Part shown: positions 20,701 through 31,021 of the stretch, piece after piece
How the letters are laid out: each line of letters starts with the position of its first letter
Numbering within the stretch: position 1 is the stretch's first letter
NCBI GenBank assembly: GCA_025266875.1
Contig: JALLLT010000011.1
Coordinates: 744,001 to 808,000, forward strand
Direction: 5' to 3'
DNA: 64,000 nucleotides
Source of the DNA: Fennellomyces sp. T-0311
Taxonomy: Eukaryota; Mucoromycota; Mucoromycetes; Mucorales; Lichtheimiaceae
Notes under the pieces: generated by a model
Database searches by the model: none
Told to the model about the DNA's origin: nothing
Seen by the model: only the letters and a program-made list of their open reading frames with translations
Made by a program: the position numbers and the translations under genes

Positions 20701-23211
20701 GAATGATGGACCCGATGTACGAATGTAGTTGCTGTGTAGTAATCTATAGGCCAAATCAGTACATCTTTTTGTCATCTAAAGCAGTGTAATTCATAGTTAC
20801 CTTGAGTGAATTTGATATTGAATGTACCGGAATCTGATTGATGGCTTGTTTGGTTTTGGATGGTAGCATTGCGTCGCCGCTTTTGCAGATGCTCGATAGG
20901 CCACACCAATAAACTTTAGCTTCTGGTGGTTCTGCTTGATTGCTTCGGTGATCGTGTATTCTTGATGGCTCTGGATGGTCGTGCCAATCTTTTGGATTGT
21001 TGGATGACAAGCTGTATCGCGTTTCGACCTGGATCACAGTGATCTTGGTACTCGATTGTGTGCTGCCTTCGCTTGCCTTGCTTTCCCCTTGTTGTCCTCC
21101 CTGATTTGCGCCGCCGCGTTCGCTGAATATGAGTGTAATCGACCGATGTCCCCCCCGCACACCGATAGTCGATAAGAGTGTTCTTCAGTACGCCACTGCA
21201 AAAGAGAGAATGTCGCCACACCCTTTCAGTTTCAATTCATGTTCTTGGTTTCCATGAATTCTGAACCAATGGATCGTTGTATAAGGTTTGATTGAAATGT
21301 CATGGCAGTATTGATGATTGCGCGTAAACTCGTCATCTGACTGTGCGCCGATATGGATGCCCCCGCCAAGTATGTGCTCAACTGCCTTGTCCCTTTCCCA
21401 TGTTGATAGTTGTTATTGTGCCATGCCGCCCAATGGTGTATGTACGCTTGACGATCATGTTCCTCCCCAAGTGGATAAATGCCTGTCCCACAACACCAGA
21501 ATTTGATTGCTCGCCGGTCTTGATTGCATATGATGCCTGGATTTCGGTGCTTGCCCATGTCGCCTTGATAAAGATGTTTGGTTGGATTGCCCCGCAAATG
21601 GATGTACCAGGAGGTATTGACACTGCCACATGCCGCTATCGTATGGATGCTTGATAGCCCTGGATCTCCCAGAGTGGATGGATAATAAAACAGCCTTGTT
21701 GATGCGTCACTTTGACACCATAAGAATGGTCAACGAGCCGGTACTGCCCCGATGGTTGTAATGTATGTGGCTCTTGGTCCCGCGTCATATCGACACCGTA
21801 AGTATGGTTGTGGTGTTCATGTCTCCAAAATGCATGGATGACGGGATCGGTGATGTTCTCTGATGAATGTACGAGAATGCTCCTTGAGTTGATTGCTCCC
21901 GAAATGAGTATGAGTAGCACATACCTTGGGCCTCATCAGGAGCAGCCACCATACGAATGTTCAATGGCTCTGCGCGCCTATTGGGGACACGCTTGTTTCA
22001 GGCGGCGCGTGCTACACTGTAATCCAGGCATGAGTTTCGTTTTGCTTCCAATGACATTTGATTCATCACTTACCCAGGCTTGGGCAGCCAGACCACCCCT
22101 CCACTGGCCATACGGCCCCCCCTCCAGCGCCGACCATACGTACACTGACACGCCACCGAGGGCCCTTTTCCGCAGCGTTCACTCCAGACCTCCTGCCGCA
22201 GAAAGGACAACCCACCGGTGCTACCCTGGGCCCGCAGGCAAGGCTTCAGAGGAAAGGACAGGGAACAGGCGCGACAGTCTCCCCGCAGCTCACAACTCTT
22301 GAGGGACGCTAGCCCTTGACCTCCGACTACTTGACGCGCTCAAATGCTCCGTGACAATGCTCGGCATGAGCAAAAAATACTTCTGCTGGTCAATGAACAT
22401 TGTGGTTTATCCCAATGTCCATGACCGGATTCCAAAGTTCTACAAAGCTATTTACACCGGTTAGTTCACTGATGCACACTTGTCGGCTTATTAAAACACG
22501 TACCTTTGATCACCATAGCTACGAGCGCCGAGCATTGCTGCGACGTTGCATTTGATTGCGTACTTGAGCCGGAGTCAAGGCTAGCATTTTTAATCCCACA
22601 AGAGTTGCTCACAGCCTTGGGAAAACCGTCGCAACCTGTTCACCGCCTTCCCTCCTCCACCTTACCTGACGGACACCAGAGTAGCGGTGGTGGGCGGCCC
22701 TTTCCGCTAAGCAGAAGGCCCGGAGATCCAGCTGCAGAAAAGGGTACCCGCAGTGACGTGCTGGCCCAGTGCACGCATGATCGACGCTGACCTGCCACCG
22801 CCCTCTACAGTGGAAATGAGACCGCCCTCTGCGGTCAAAGCTGCGCCATGGGACAAGGCAAAAATAGCTGTTAATAAAAGCATATCAGCTTCCGAATATT
22901 GAGTCATCCAAAGTCAAGGTATACTTACCACCGTATTCTACGGTGCAAGTGTGCCGCGCTCGGCGGTCATGCTGCTGCTGCGAAGTGGCAAGCAAAAATG
23001 TCTAAAAGTAAAAGTAAATTAGCTTTTGAATGGTAGGTAGTTAATAGAAAAGACACTTACCACCGTGAACGGCTGTTGCTGTGGTGTCGAAGGGCTAGGC
23101 CCTTGAGTGCAGATGAATATGTACAAAAGCAAAAATGGTGGAGAGTATATACAAAGGGAGAGGGCTGTGGGTATATGTGGTTGTGGGTATATTCTTGAAG
23201 TCCAATAATGC

Positions 23212-23215
<4 letters not shown>

Positions 23216-23262
<47 letters not shown>

Positions 23263-23470
23263 GCGGCACTGAACACTGAAGGGGATACTGAAGGGGATAC
23301 TGAGGGGAAGGGGCATTTTTTTTGTGTTTTTGTAATTTTTTCGGGGGGTCTTTTTTTGGGGTTTTTTTTTTGTTTTTTTTTGTTTTCTGCTTTTTTTGTT
23401 TTTTTTTTGTTTTCTGCTTTTTTTGTTTTTTTTTGCTTTTTTTTATTTTTTTTGTTTTTTTTTTCGTTTT
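23216..23470. repeat. GA microsatellite and T-rich tract (copy D)
   Basis: A (GA)n run of about 20 repeats at 23216-23258 is followed by about 150 bp of T-rich DNA with G interruptions (23316-23470). It is the reverse complement of the A-rich plus CT block in copies A and C. Confidence 0.85.
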
Positions 23471-23547
23471 TAGTTGCGGCTATCCTATAGAAGATTCATC
23501 AGTGATTCTGTTGCTAAGATTATGACGGTTTGTACATCAACTTACTT

Positions 23548-24192
23548 TCAGCCGTGGCGTTCCCGGAGGAAGTTGTTAGCGACGGCGTACCGACGCAGGT
23601 CGCCACCATTGCCGTGGTCCTGGTTGCGGCCAAGGAGGAGCAACGACTGCAGAAAGGCGCGGACGCCAAACTCCCTTTCTTCCTCGTTATGCTCGGGAAA
23701 CAGGTCTTCCGGAGGAGGAGCGCGCGCGGGAACCTGCCACATTTCGGCCGTTTGCCTGTGGACTTGCTGGTTCGGCGGAGTGATACTCATCTGGTCGAAG
23801 AGCCCGAGGAACTCATCGTCCACAGCTGGAGGCGGAGGTGGAGGCGGCGACGGAGGCATGGCTTCGAAAAGCGGTGCGGACGGCAACGGACGAGACATAG
23901 CTTCATGAAACAGCGCAGCCAACCGCGGAGACACAGGCTTGAAGACCACCGTAGACGACGTGGCTTCGGGCACCGGCGGCAACGGCGGATACACCACTGC
24001 ACGAAACAGTGCAGCCAACCGGGGAGACACGGGCTTGAACAGCGGCGGAGACATGGCTGCGGGAAGCAGCGCAGGCGATGCGAACGGTGATGGCGGATCA
24101 GCCGACACGCGACGAGGACGCGAGAGAACGGCTTGAGCAATGCAGACAGCAGCGAGAAGGAGAACAGCAGCGAAAAGCGCGATGAAGAACAT
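23548..24192 (-). CDS. Membrane-anchored proline-rich protein of repeat module (copy D)
   Basis: This intact frame of 214 residues is the longest and most diverged copy. It keeps the N-terminal hydrophobic segment (MFFIALFAAVLLLAAVCIAQ), the basic SRPRR junction, two long SPRLAALF repeats and a Pro-rich run. The C-terminal core reads VDDEFLGLFDQMSITPP, followed by an insertion after the QVPAR motif, then FGVRAFLQSLLLLGRNQD and RRYAVANNFL. Differences from the other copies are many, yet the frame stays open and indels in the repeat part are in multiples of three. That suggests selection for the protein at some time. Function unknown. Confidence 0.55.
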   Translation of the reverse strand: MFFIALFAAVLLLAAVCIAQAVLSRPRRVSADPPSPFASPALLPAAMSPPLFKPVSPRLAALFRAVVYPPLPPVPEATSSTVVFKPVSPRLAALFHEAMSRPLPSAPLFEAMPPSPPPPPPPAVDDEFLGLFDQMSITPPNQQVHRQTAEMWQVPARAPPPEDLFPEHNEEEREFGVRAFLQSLLLLGRNQDHGNGGDLRRYAVANNFLRERHG

Positions 24193-24895
24193 GGTTAGAA
24201 CTGGGGAAAGAAAGAGAAAAAAGGAAAAAAGTCTTTTTTCATTTATTTTGAAGGTTGGCCATTTCGTGTTACACATGGAGCCATAAAATCATCCCTTTAC
24301 CACCTTTTGCCAATGGAGATCCACCATTGCCTTGCATGAGATGCCGCCATGCCGCAAGACAACTTGATAAACTGTCATTTGTAGTCATGGCAGTTGTCCC
24401 CATGGCGTCCAAAACTTGTCGCCATGCCCAAAACTTCATCCTGGACAGATTCCGGTATCTTTTATGAAAATTTCTATATGTGGTAATACACTCGGAAGAC
24501 AATTATCATATAACAGATTGGCCCGGATTCAACGCTTCGTATTTTATTCGAAAAGTAGACGTTCTGAGGATTCTGTAGACACTCGTCGCGTCTCGCAACG
24601 TGGCCTGTACGCCAAGTTACAAATTTCGGTTTCAGGGGTGCACAGACATCATGCGAGCTGGGTTTTACTGTCTACAGCCACTCCGCTAGGAACAAGGTCA
24701 AGGCTCATGGCGCGATCATTAACAAGCACACCATGCAACTCAATGTTTGTAGATCTGACATTCGTCAGATTCCCGTTCATGGCTTCAATTTTTTCTCATT
24801 CGCTTCATTGCCGCGGAATCGAGTTTTTTCATTACGAACGGCAGTGAAGCATATTTCTTTTCTGCAGATTGTCTGTTGGAGGGCAGCGCTGCATA

Positions 24896-25124
24896 GTTCA
24901 AAAGTTATAATTTATTTTGAGAGGTAATAGACCTGCTCCTAAAGGTATTAGGTCTCTCTCTTGCGGTTCGAAGGTGTTGTTAAATTAGTACAAAAGGATG
25001 AGAAAATTGATGTTTGATAAAAAAAACCATATTGGTGAAAGGAAGAAAAAACAGGTCAGTGTAGTCCGAGATGGTAGACAGCGGGGATGGCACTGCCGTA
25101 GTGCAATTAGACCCTTACAGAACC
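24896..25124. mobile_element. SINE-like short element, copy 2
   Basis: This 229-bp stretch matches 35530-35755 from GTTCAAAAGTTATAATTT to the CTTACAGAACC end with about 90 percent identity by eye. No target duplication is visible here; it lies exactly at the junction between module copy D and the LINE fragment, so one or both flanks may have been rearranged. Confidence 0.6.
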
Positions 25125-26300
25125 ACACATGTCATGTGTGATTTCCTTGGGCGAATCTGTCGAATCTTGGGTGGATCGTCCGGTGATTGATTCGTTGTCC
25201 TCATTCGGCTGGATCAGGCTGTCGATCCGATGTAGAGCTCGGAGGAGTGCTGGCCAAGCGTGCTCCCATTCACCAGGGATGAGGCCGAAATCTGGTCGCG
25301 GAAGGCAGTTCAGTATATCGTCGATCGGATGGACGCCAGGATCGAGCTCGGAAATGGCACCGAAGGCTTCCACTAATTCTTGCATTTGTGGCTCTACAAG
25401 CGGGCAGGAGGTGTACTGTTCTCTTCTGGCCTTGCCTTGTCCACAGTGGCAGTCTGGTGGGTTTTATGTTGGCGGAAGCCAATGTAGTCTCCAGTTGGCA
25501 AGCCGGTGTCGATCATTCGTTGACGCTTCGAGGTACAAAACTGGGTCAGTCACACGAATCGGTCGTAGACAGCGTACTGATATGGATGCTTTGGCGCTTG
25601 AACTCGTTATCTCGTGTGCTGTCGATCTTTCGGCGGTGTTGCCTCAGTTTGTAACTTTTTGAGCTTTTGGCTGATAGGGTTGGTTGCTGTTAGTCGTCGC
25701 CACTGTTGGTCACAGGATTTTTCCCATTTGATAGTATCGCACGTTCTACTGTACGAGCCATGGTTGATATTGGCAGTGATTGCAGGCGCACAGTAAACTT
25801 TAGCTGGAGAGCACTAGTGCGGATATGGATTGATGGTGGATCCACCATCACCATCGGGACAGTTGTTGGGGAGTGTGTTGACTTGTTGCGATTGCGTGTC
25901 ATGTTGATACACGCAGTATGTGCGTTTTCCAACTATTTTCATTTGCTTCGCCGATAGTGCCGCGATTACAATGCCGTATTCAAAAACTGGTCATGCAAAT
26001 GATCGGTACGTGCGCAGTGCTGACCATACAGTGGTTCCCCCTCCGGATTTTCCTAAATGGATGGAACGCCAAAAACCGAGAAAAAAGCAAGGCATTACTG
26101 TAGCCCAATGCCATATTCGTGTATGCCCAGCTGGCGAAGTAAGGTCATGCTACCTGTCGCCTTTGAAACGCGGCGACTTATGAGTTGGTTGAGAACAATA
26201 CCGTCGTACGTAAATGGCAGGCCGAGGTATTGGAAACGATCGACCTTGCTGTTCGGTGTTCCATTGATCATACAGTTCTGAGGACTTGGCTGGCTTCAAT
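25107..26300 (-). pseudogene. LINE (non-LTR retrotransposon) ORF2 3' fragment
   Basis: Several minus-strand frames together read like the end of a LINE polyprotein. Near 26280-26120 is [19 protein letters not shown]..., the block that follows the reverse transcriptase core. Near 25500 is WRLHWLPP followed by CHCGQGKA...YTSCPL, a Cys/His cluster like that ending many fungal LINE ORF2 proteins. It is followed by an acidic tail containing DDILNCLPRPDFG and WPALLRALHRID. The frame shifts several times and the catalytic YADD region is absent, so this is a 5'-truncated dead copy. It lies between module copy D and the aldo/keto reductase pseudogene. Confidence 0.55.
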
Positions 26301-26493
26301 ACATACCTTGATACGAATGGTAAAAAACTTTTGACTATAAAGCATTAAATACTTGGAAGATGGATACTTCTCAATGATCTAGGAGTAGTATTGCTGACTT
26401 TTACCCTTCACGAATTACTTATGAGAAACCGATGCTTAACAACGAAGCACTTGTTTCCTATGTACGTTGTACGTACCTAACACTAAAGCACAT

Positions 26494-27714
26494 CTAATTA
26501 TTGAGCATAGGCATGTATTCAGGATATCTCATTCCTTGACGATGAACCTCTTCTACCAGCTCCTTCAGCTCATCAAATTCCTCATCCGGTAACTTGAGCA
26601 CCACCACCGTTTATATTATCTTCAAAGTACTTGAGATCCCTTGTTCTGGGAATGGCAATGAAATCTTGGCCTTGACTCAAAGCCCAGACAAGCACGACTT
26701 GAGTGATGGTAACGCTTTTCTTGGTTTCAAGCTCCTTGATCTCCTGCACGAATTCCAAATTCTTTGGGAAGTTTTTGGGTGAGTATCGATGGAGCGCGCG
26801 TCGGAAATCATTGGCTGCCAAATCGTTCAAAGAAGTGATACCACCAGACAAGCTTCCGTGGCCCAAACGGAGAGCTACTCAACATATATTCTTATCAGTA
26901 CGTATAATGAAACAAAGTCCTAATAGTACAAAAGCATGCTGGATCACTATTGAAGCTCCAAGTTCGCGAACGGGCATTGAGCAAACCCTTGGCTTCGATA
27001 TCCCGTACCCTAGGAGAATGGTCAATCTGAAAGTAGTTTTGTTGACCCCAATTAAAATACTAATACCACTCGATTACTTGAACAGCGTGCATTGAAAGGA
27101 TCCAGTATGCTCATCTAAGCGTGTTGCCACTGAATTCACATAAGCCAAGGTACTTCACTTTGCTTTCCTTGACAAGTTGGACCATTGCTCCGCCTGACTC
27201 CTCGATTAACTAGTGCCATGTACTTAATCTATACATAGGAAAATGATCCAGTGGATAAAGCAACTTACGTATTTGGATCAACGCACAAATCAATTACATC
27301 CACACCAAGATGCTCGAGACTTTCCTCGCAAGCAGGTCAAACATATTCTGACTAGGCCGAGATATCAAGAAACGCAACCCGTCTGAGGATTACGTACATT
27401 TCTAAATTTCGTGTAGAGAAAGATTCTGTCGCGATGACCCTTCAACAACTTGGTTTTTCACACGCTCATTGTGCCCGCAACCACTCATGTCGCCAGTGTC
27501 CCAAAAGGTACAACCGAGTTCAATGGCTCGTTTCAGAACTTTTGATGCTCTCCTTGTTGTCACTAGAATCATAAACGTCACTCATACTAAGGTGAATGTT
27601 GGCGCATGATCCTTCATAAATATGAACACTAGCACATCACCCTATACAGCCAAGACCAAGTGGATTGATCTTTGGCCACTTTTTTCCAAGCTGGCAAAAT
27701 TCGGCTACTGTCAT
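26494..27714 (-). pseudogene. Aldo/keto reductase pseudogene with introns retained
   Basis: This is a disrupted paralogue of the intact gene at 38296-39522. On the minus strand it starts [23 protein letters not shown] (27714) like exon 1 of the intact gene, followed by an intron at the same position. Exons with [42 protein letters not shown] and [17 protein letters not shown] follow, ending ...EELVEEVHRQGMRYPEYMP with a stop at 26494. Frame changes occur in exon 2, near exon 3 and near 26600, so no continuous product is possible. Retention of intron positions shows that it arose by DNA duplication and not from a processed transcript. Confidence 0.8.
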
Positions 27715-28431
27715 TTTCGGTGTGTAAATCAGATGTGCTCTATAATGACAAATCTGACTCTGCTAATATACTTTGCTTCTACGTTACATATATTTTTTAG
27801 CAATTGTGCAGAATCAGTAAAATGCAAGTGCATATACACAGTGCTGCTACCCACAGAAATCAATGTCGTTATTTTTATATAGTGCTTATAAATCATTGGT
27901 CTTGGGCCTGAGATAAATTAAGACAGGGCAGTAAGGACTTGTATCCAACTTTTCAAGATCGTTTTGAGTTAGCAGTCGACGCACTTTTGCACAAAGTTAA
28001 ACGAATGCTGGCACTGAAAATGTATGATCGGACAGATGCTTAAAATGCTTTTTTTTTATTTAATTATATTCCAGCTATGTATCAGGTATACATATGTCTA
28101 GCCGACACTTCAAAGCTATTCGACAGGCGACGCATTATACTCGCTAGATCATAAGTTGTACTACGAAGCCAAAATTGATTGTTACATTTTTTTAAGGATC
28201 ATCAAACCATTATATGAAGATTATTACCATCTTTCTGATGGAGTACCGCTGTATCCATATTAAAAGTTGGTGAGAATCATTGACTTCGCTGTGGTTTCTA
28301 CTGATGCGCATAGCTCATGAGTGGCTTATTTAGCCTTAATGACAGCGCATCATTGCTTTACTGGCTGTGCTATTTCAAAGATTCCCCTGTTACAACATAC
28401 AAAGAGATTGGTATTAGCAAATGTTGGATTG
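27715..28431. other. Intergenic region
   Basis: AT-rich DNA with no recognisable gene. It separates the reductase pseudogene from the small membrane protein gene. Confidence 0.4.
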
Positions 28432-28860
28432 TTATATGTAAAAACTCACACTTGCCACTACAAAGGGAGGGCAAGTAACATGAGGCTCCAGTGCACATAA
28501 GCGCTTCTTCTGAAGCCATTTCTCCAAATCTTGCAATATCTCATGTCTGTTTCTGATTTCTTCAACTTCAACTTTGGTATCCGCAAGCTTTATACCGAGG
28601 GTAACGAGGAAAAATAGGATCAAGCAAAGATATAAGATGATAAACAGAGCGGAGACAACAAAAGGAAGTAGTATGGCAGAAAGCAAAGATGCAGTAATTG
28701 AAAGATATAAAGCATGCGTTAATAGATGTCTTGTGCAGAGCTCGGACAAAAGTATCGGAAAGAGGAAGCTGGATAATACGACACCAATGATGGTAGAAAG
28801 CGTGTGTAAGAACATGATGGAAGTTAAAAAAAAGGAAAAATCTGTCGGTGCCAGTTTCAA
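28432..28860 (-). CDS. Small multi-span membrane protein, unknown function
   Basis: This intact frame of 142 residues starts MKLAPTDF. It has strongly hydrophobic stretches at about residues 10-35, 45-65 and 65-92 (for example FVVSALFIILYLCLILFFLV). They are followed by a charged, probably helical segment, TKVEVEEIRNRHEILQDLEKWL, and a short Cys-containing tail. I do not recognise the family. The last residues (VASVSFYI) run into a GTGAGT-like site, so the true 3' end may be spliced to a further exon. The length and the clean alternation of membrane and charged segments make it more than a chance frame, but there is no independent support. Confidence 0.4.
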   Translation of the reverse strand: MKLAPTDFSFFLTSIMFLHTLSTIIGVVLSSFLFPILLSELCTRHLLTHALYLSITASLLSAILLPFVVSALFIILYLCLILFFLVTLGIKLADTKVEVEEIRNRHEILQDLEKWLQKKRLCALEPHVTCPPFVVASVSFYI

Positions 28861-29886
28861 ATGCTTTTATATATCATTCATTAATGACAGGTATCCAACA
28901 GGAAGTACTTCCTTATCATTGACGAATCAACAAAGGGAACGAAATTATGGTGTGAAGCACACTAGCAACTGTTTCATTCCATTGCCACCATTGAGTGTGT
29001 ATTCTAGGATTCGATACTACGACAATGGTCCAACGATGTTGTTTGTATGAAAAACAAGACAAAATACGTCGCATTCGACCATATCTATCCATTTCTCTGT
29101 AGACCGTGCTGCTTTCGTTAGCTCAGTACGTAGTTTTTTTACGCACCAATCGTGTCCGAGAGTATGTCGTCGGTGAGCTACAATGACAAAAGCCAAATAG
29201 AGCTGCGACGGCTCTCAGATAAGATGTGGTTTATGTACGTAGCATGTTTTGTTATCGGTAATCTCTGCATGGCAGCACTTATGTACATATAATGATACCT
29301 AGCAATAGTTGTGCGTTTGCAAAATGTCTGCGCAAAGCAAAGCAACCATGGTTGATTGACAACACTTTATTGAATTTCGTCCAGCCAAGCTGTCGTGTTG
29401 CTAACGTATACTTTAGAATGCTTTTACTTATCCAAAAGTCGACAAAGAGGTTGGATTTTTTGCTACTCTGATCGTCTCTCTTTTACTTTTATGTTGCTAT
29501 CAGTATCCATGGCGTTGGTTGATGATGCTTTATTGTCATTGACGATCAAAAAGCAACTATCTGGTGTGTGTAGTCATGGTGCAACAGCTGATTACGAATA
29601 CGGCTACAATATTATGCAATTGCGTTATGGATGGTTTGTATATTGTTAAGCAAAGCACCAACCCTGTCAGAAAGTAACCGGCGAGTGAAACATGCTTGCC
29701 TGTATACTACCCAAGTTTAGGTGCTGGTCAAGTACGTATGAGTGACAAAACTGACACGTAACCGGGATCAGTGACGGTGCTGTGTCATGCAACACAACAC
29801 GGATTGGGTAAATATTTCTTCCTTCTTTACGTATGCTTTTCACTCACGTTTCCAAGCGCCTGTTTTCCACGTCTCTTTCACGCAAA
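28861..29886. other. Intergenic region
   Basis: No gene, repeat or RNA is recognised. It holds the divergent promoters of the small membrane protein gene and glyoxalase II. Confidence 0.4.
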
Positions 29887-30923
29887 ATGATTATCAAGCC
29901 TGTTCCATGCCTCAAAGACAAGTATGCCCTTATAGCTCTACCTGCATTTTACATATATGCTTAATGCGCTCTTGTATAAAGTTACGCGTATCTGCTGTTG
30001 GATCAAAAGACCCACCAGGGTAAGCGCGTTGTATCACCCCGAGTAAATAACCATTGCTAATGGAACATTAAGCTGCTGTTGTTGATCCCGTTGAACCCGA
30101 GAAGGTTCTTTCGGCATTGTCCCAATACCCTGGATACAAGCTTTCTGCGTAAGTGTCTTTTTTTAATTGCGATTCCTGACATACAGTGCTGATTGGTAAG
30201 CGCAGCATTCTCACGACCCACCATCACTGGGACCATGCTGGTGGCAATGCTGCATTGTTGGAAAAGTTTCCTGGTCTTCCCTGCTACGGTGGGTCCAGCA
30301 ACGTTGAAGCGGCAAACCACATTGTCAAGAATGAGGATCCTGTCAAAGTAGGCGATCTGAAAGTCGTTCCACTAGAAACGTACTGCCACACCATGGACCA
30401 CATCTGCTACTACGTCCAAGATAACGACCAACGCGCCGTCTTTACGGGAGACTGGTAAGCATTCATAACTGGCGACAAAGGGAGCAGTGGGAACTGATGG
30501 CGCTGTTAGTATCTTTTCATCGGGATGTGGGCGGTTCTTTGAGGGCACGCCCGCGGATATGTGGAAATCCATCAGCACCATTGCCAAGCTACCCGACAAC
30601 ACTCAAGTGTACTTTGGTCACGAGTATGTTCTGGGACTCTTGGAAAGGACATTCATGCACTAAATGCCGGGGTTAGGTACACAATCAGCAATCTGCGATT
30701 CGCGCAGCATGTGGAGCCGGAAAACAGGGAGATCCAAGAAAAGATGGCGTGGGCTAACCGCACAGCATGCACCACGCCGTCGACCATTCAGAACGAAAAG
30801 CTTACCAATCCATTCTTCCGAGTCGAGTCCGATTCGGTGCAAGACAACGTGCTTGGCCAAGGAAAGAGGGCGTCGGCAGAGGAAGTGCTTGGCAAGGTTC
30901 GACAAATGAAAGATAACTTTTAA
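29887..30923 (+). CDS. GLO2: Hydroxyacylglutathione hydrolase (glyoxalase II)
   Basis: The enzyme hydrolyses S-D-lactoylglutathione to D-lactate and glutathione, the second step of methylglyoxal detoxification. I splice six exons with consistent phases: 29887-29921, 29982-30019, 30073-30148, 30206-30454, 30510-30623 and 30677-30923, giving 252 residues. The start MIIKPVPCLKDNYAYLLLD is typical of the family. The metallo-beta-lactamase metal ligands are all present: THHHWDH at residues 54-60, the His of YCHTMDHICYY, the Asp of FTGD, and the His of YFGHEY. The signature CGRFFEGT follows the fourth intron. The loop reads GDCIFSSGCGRFF where most homologues have GDTLFVGGCGRFF, a mild change. No N-terminal mitochondrial leader is evident with this start. 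The acceptor of exon 4 was chosen to keep the TTHHH strand in frame. The gene converges on the NDT80-like gene, 98 bp apart. Confidence 0.92.
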
Positions 30924-31021
30924 TAAAAGCTTCATTTTGGGTGTGAAGAGTTTTCTTTTTCTTTTAAGATGGAAAGGGTAACATTTTTTGTGTGGTTTGC
31001 AAAATAAAACCGGGCAGAAAG

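Larger units (their letters stand above)
21200..24895 (-). repeat. Composite repeat module, copy D (inverted, diverged)
   Basis: On the minus strand the order is the same as in A and C: conserved segment (24895-24193), proline-rich gene (24192-23548), T-rich/GA-rich DNA (23470-23216), intron-like segment (about 23060-22990), hairpin region (about 22930-22050), then sequence matching the CTACTCAT...TCGGGAGC...AACTCAAGGA block of copy A (9528-9570) at about 21920-21880. Similarity falls along its length and it is clearly older than A, B and C. It ends at a SINE-like element at 24896. Confidence 0.65.

Noticed and set aside
24960..24985. tRNA gene suggested by GGTTCGAA
   Set aside because: Only a partial B-box-like sequence; no cloverleaf, anticodon stem or A box fits. 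It belongs to the SINE-like element.
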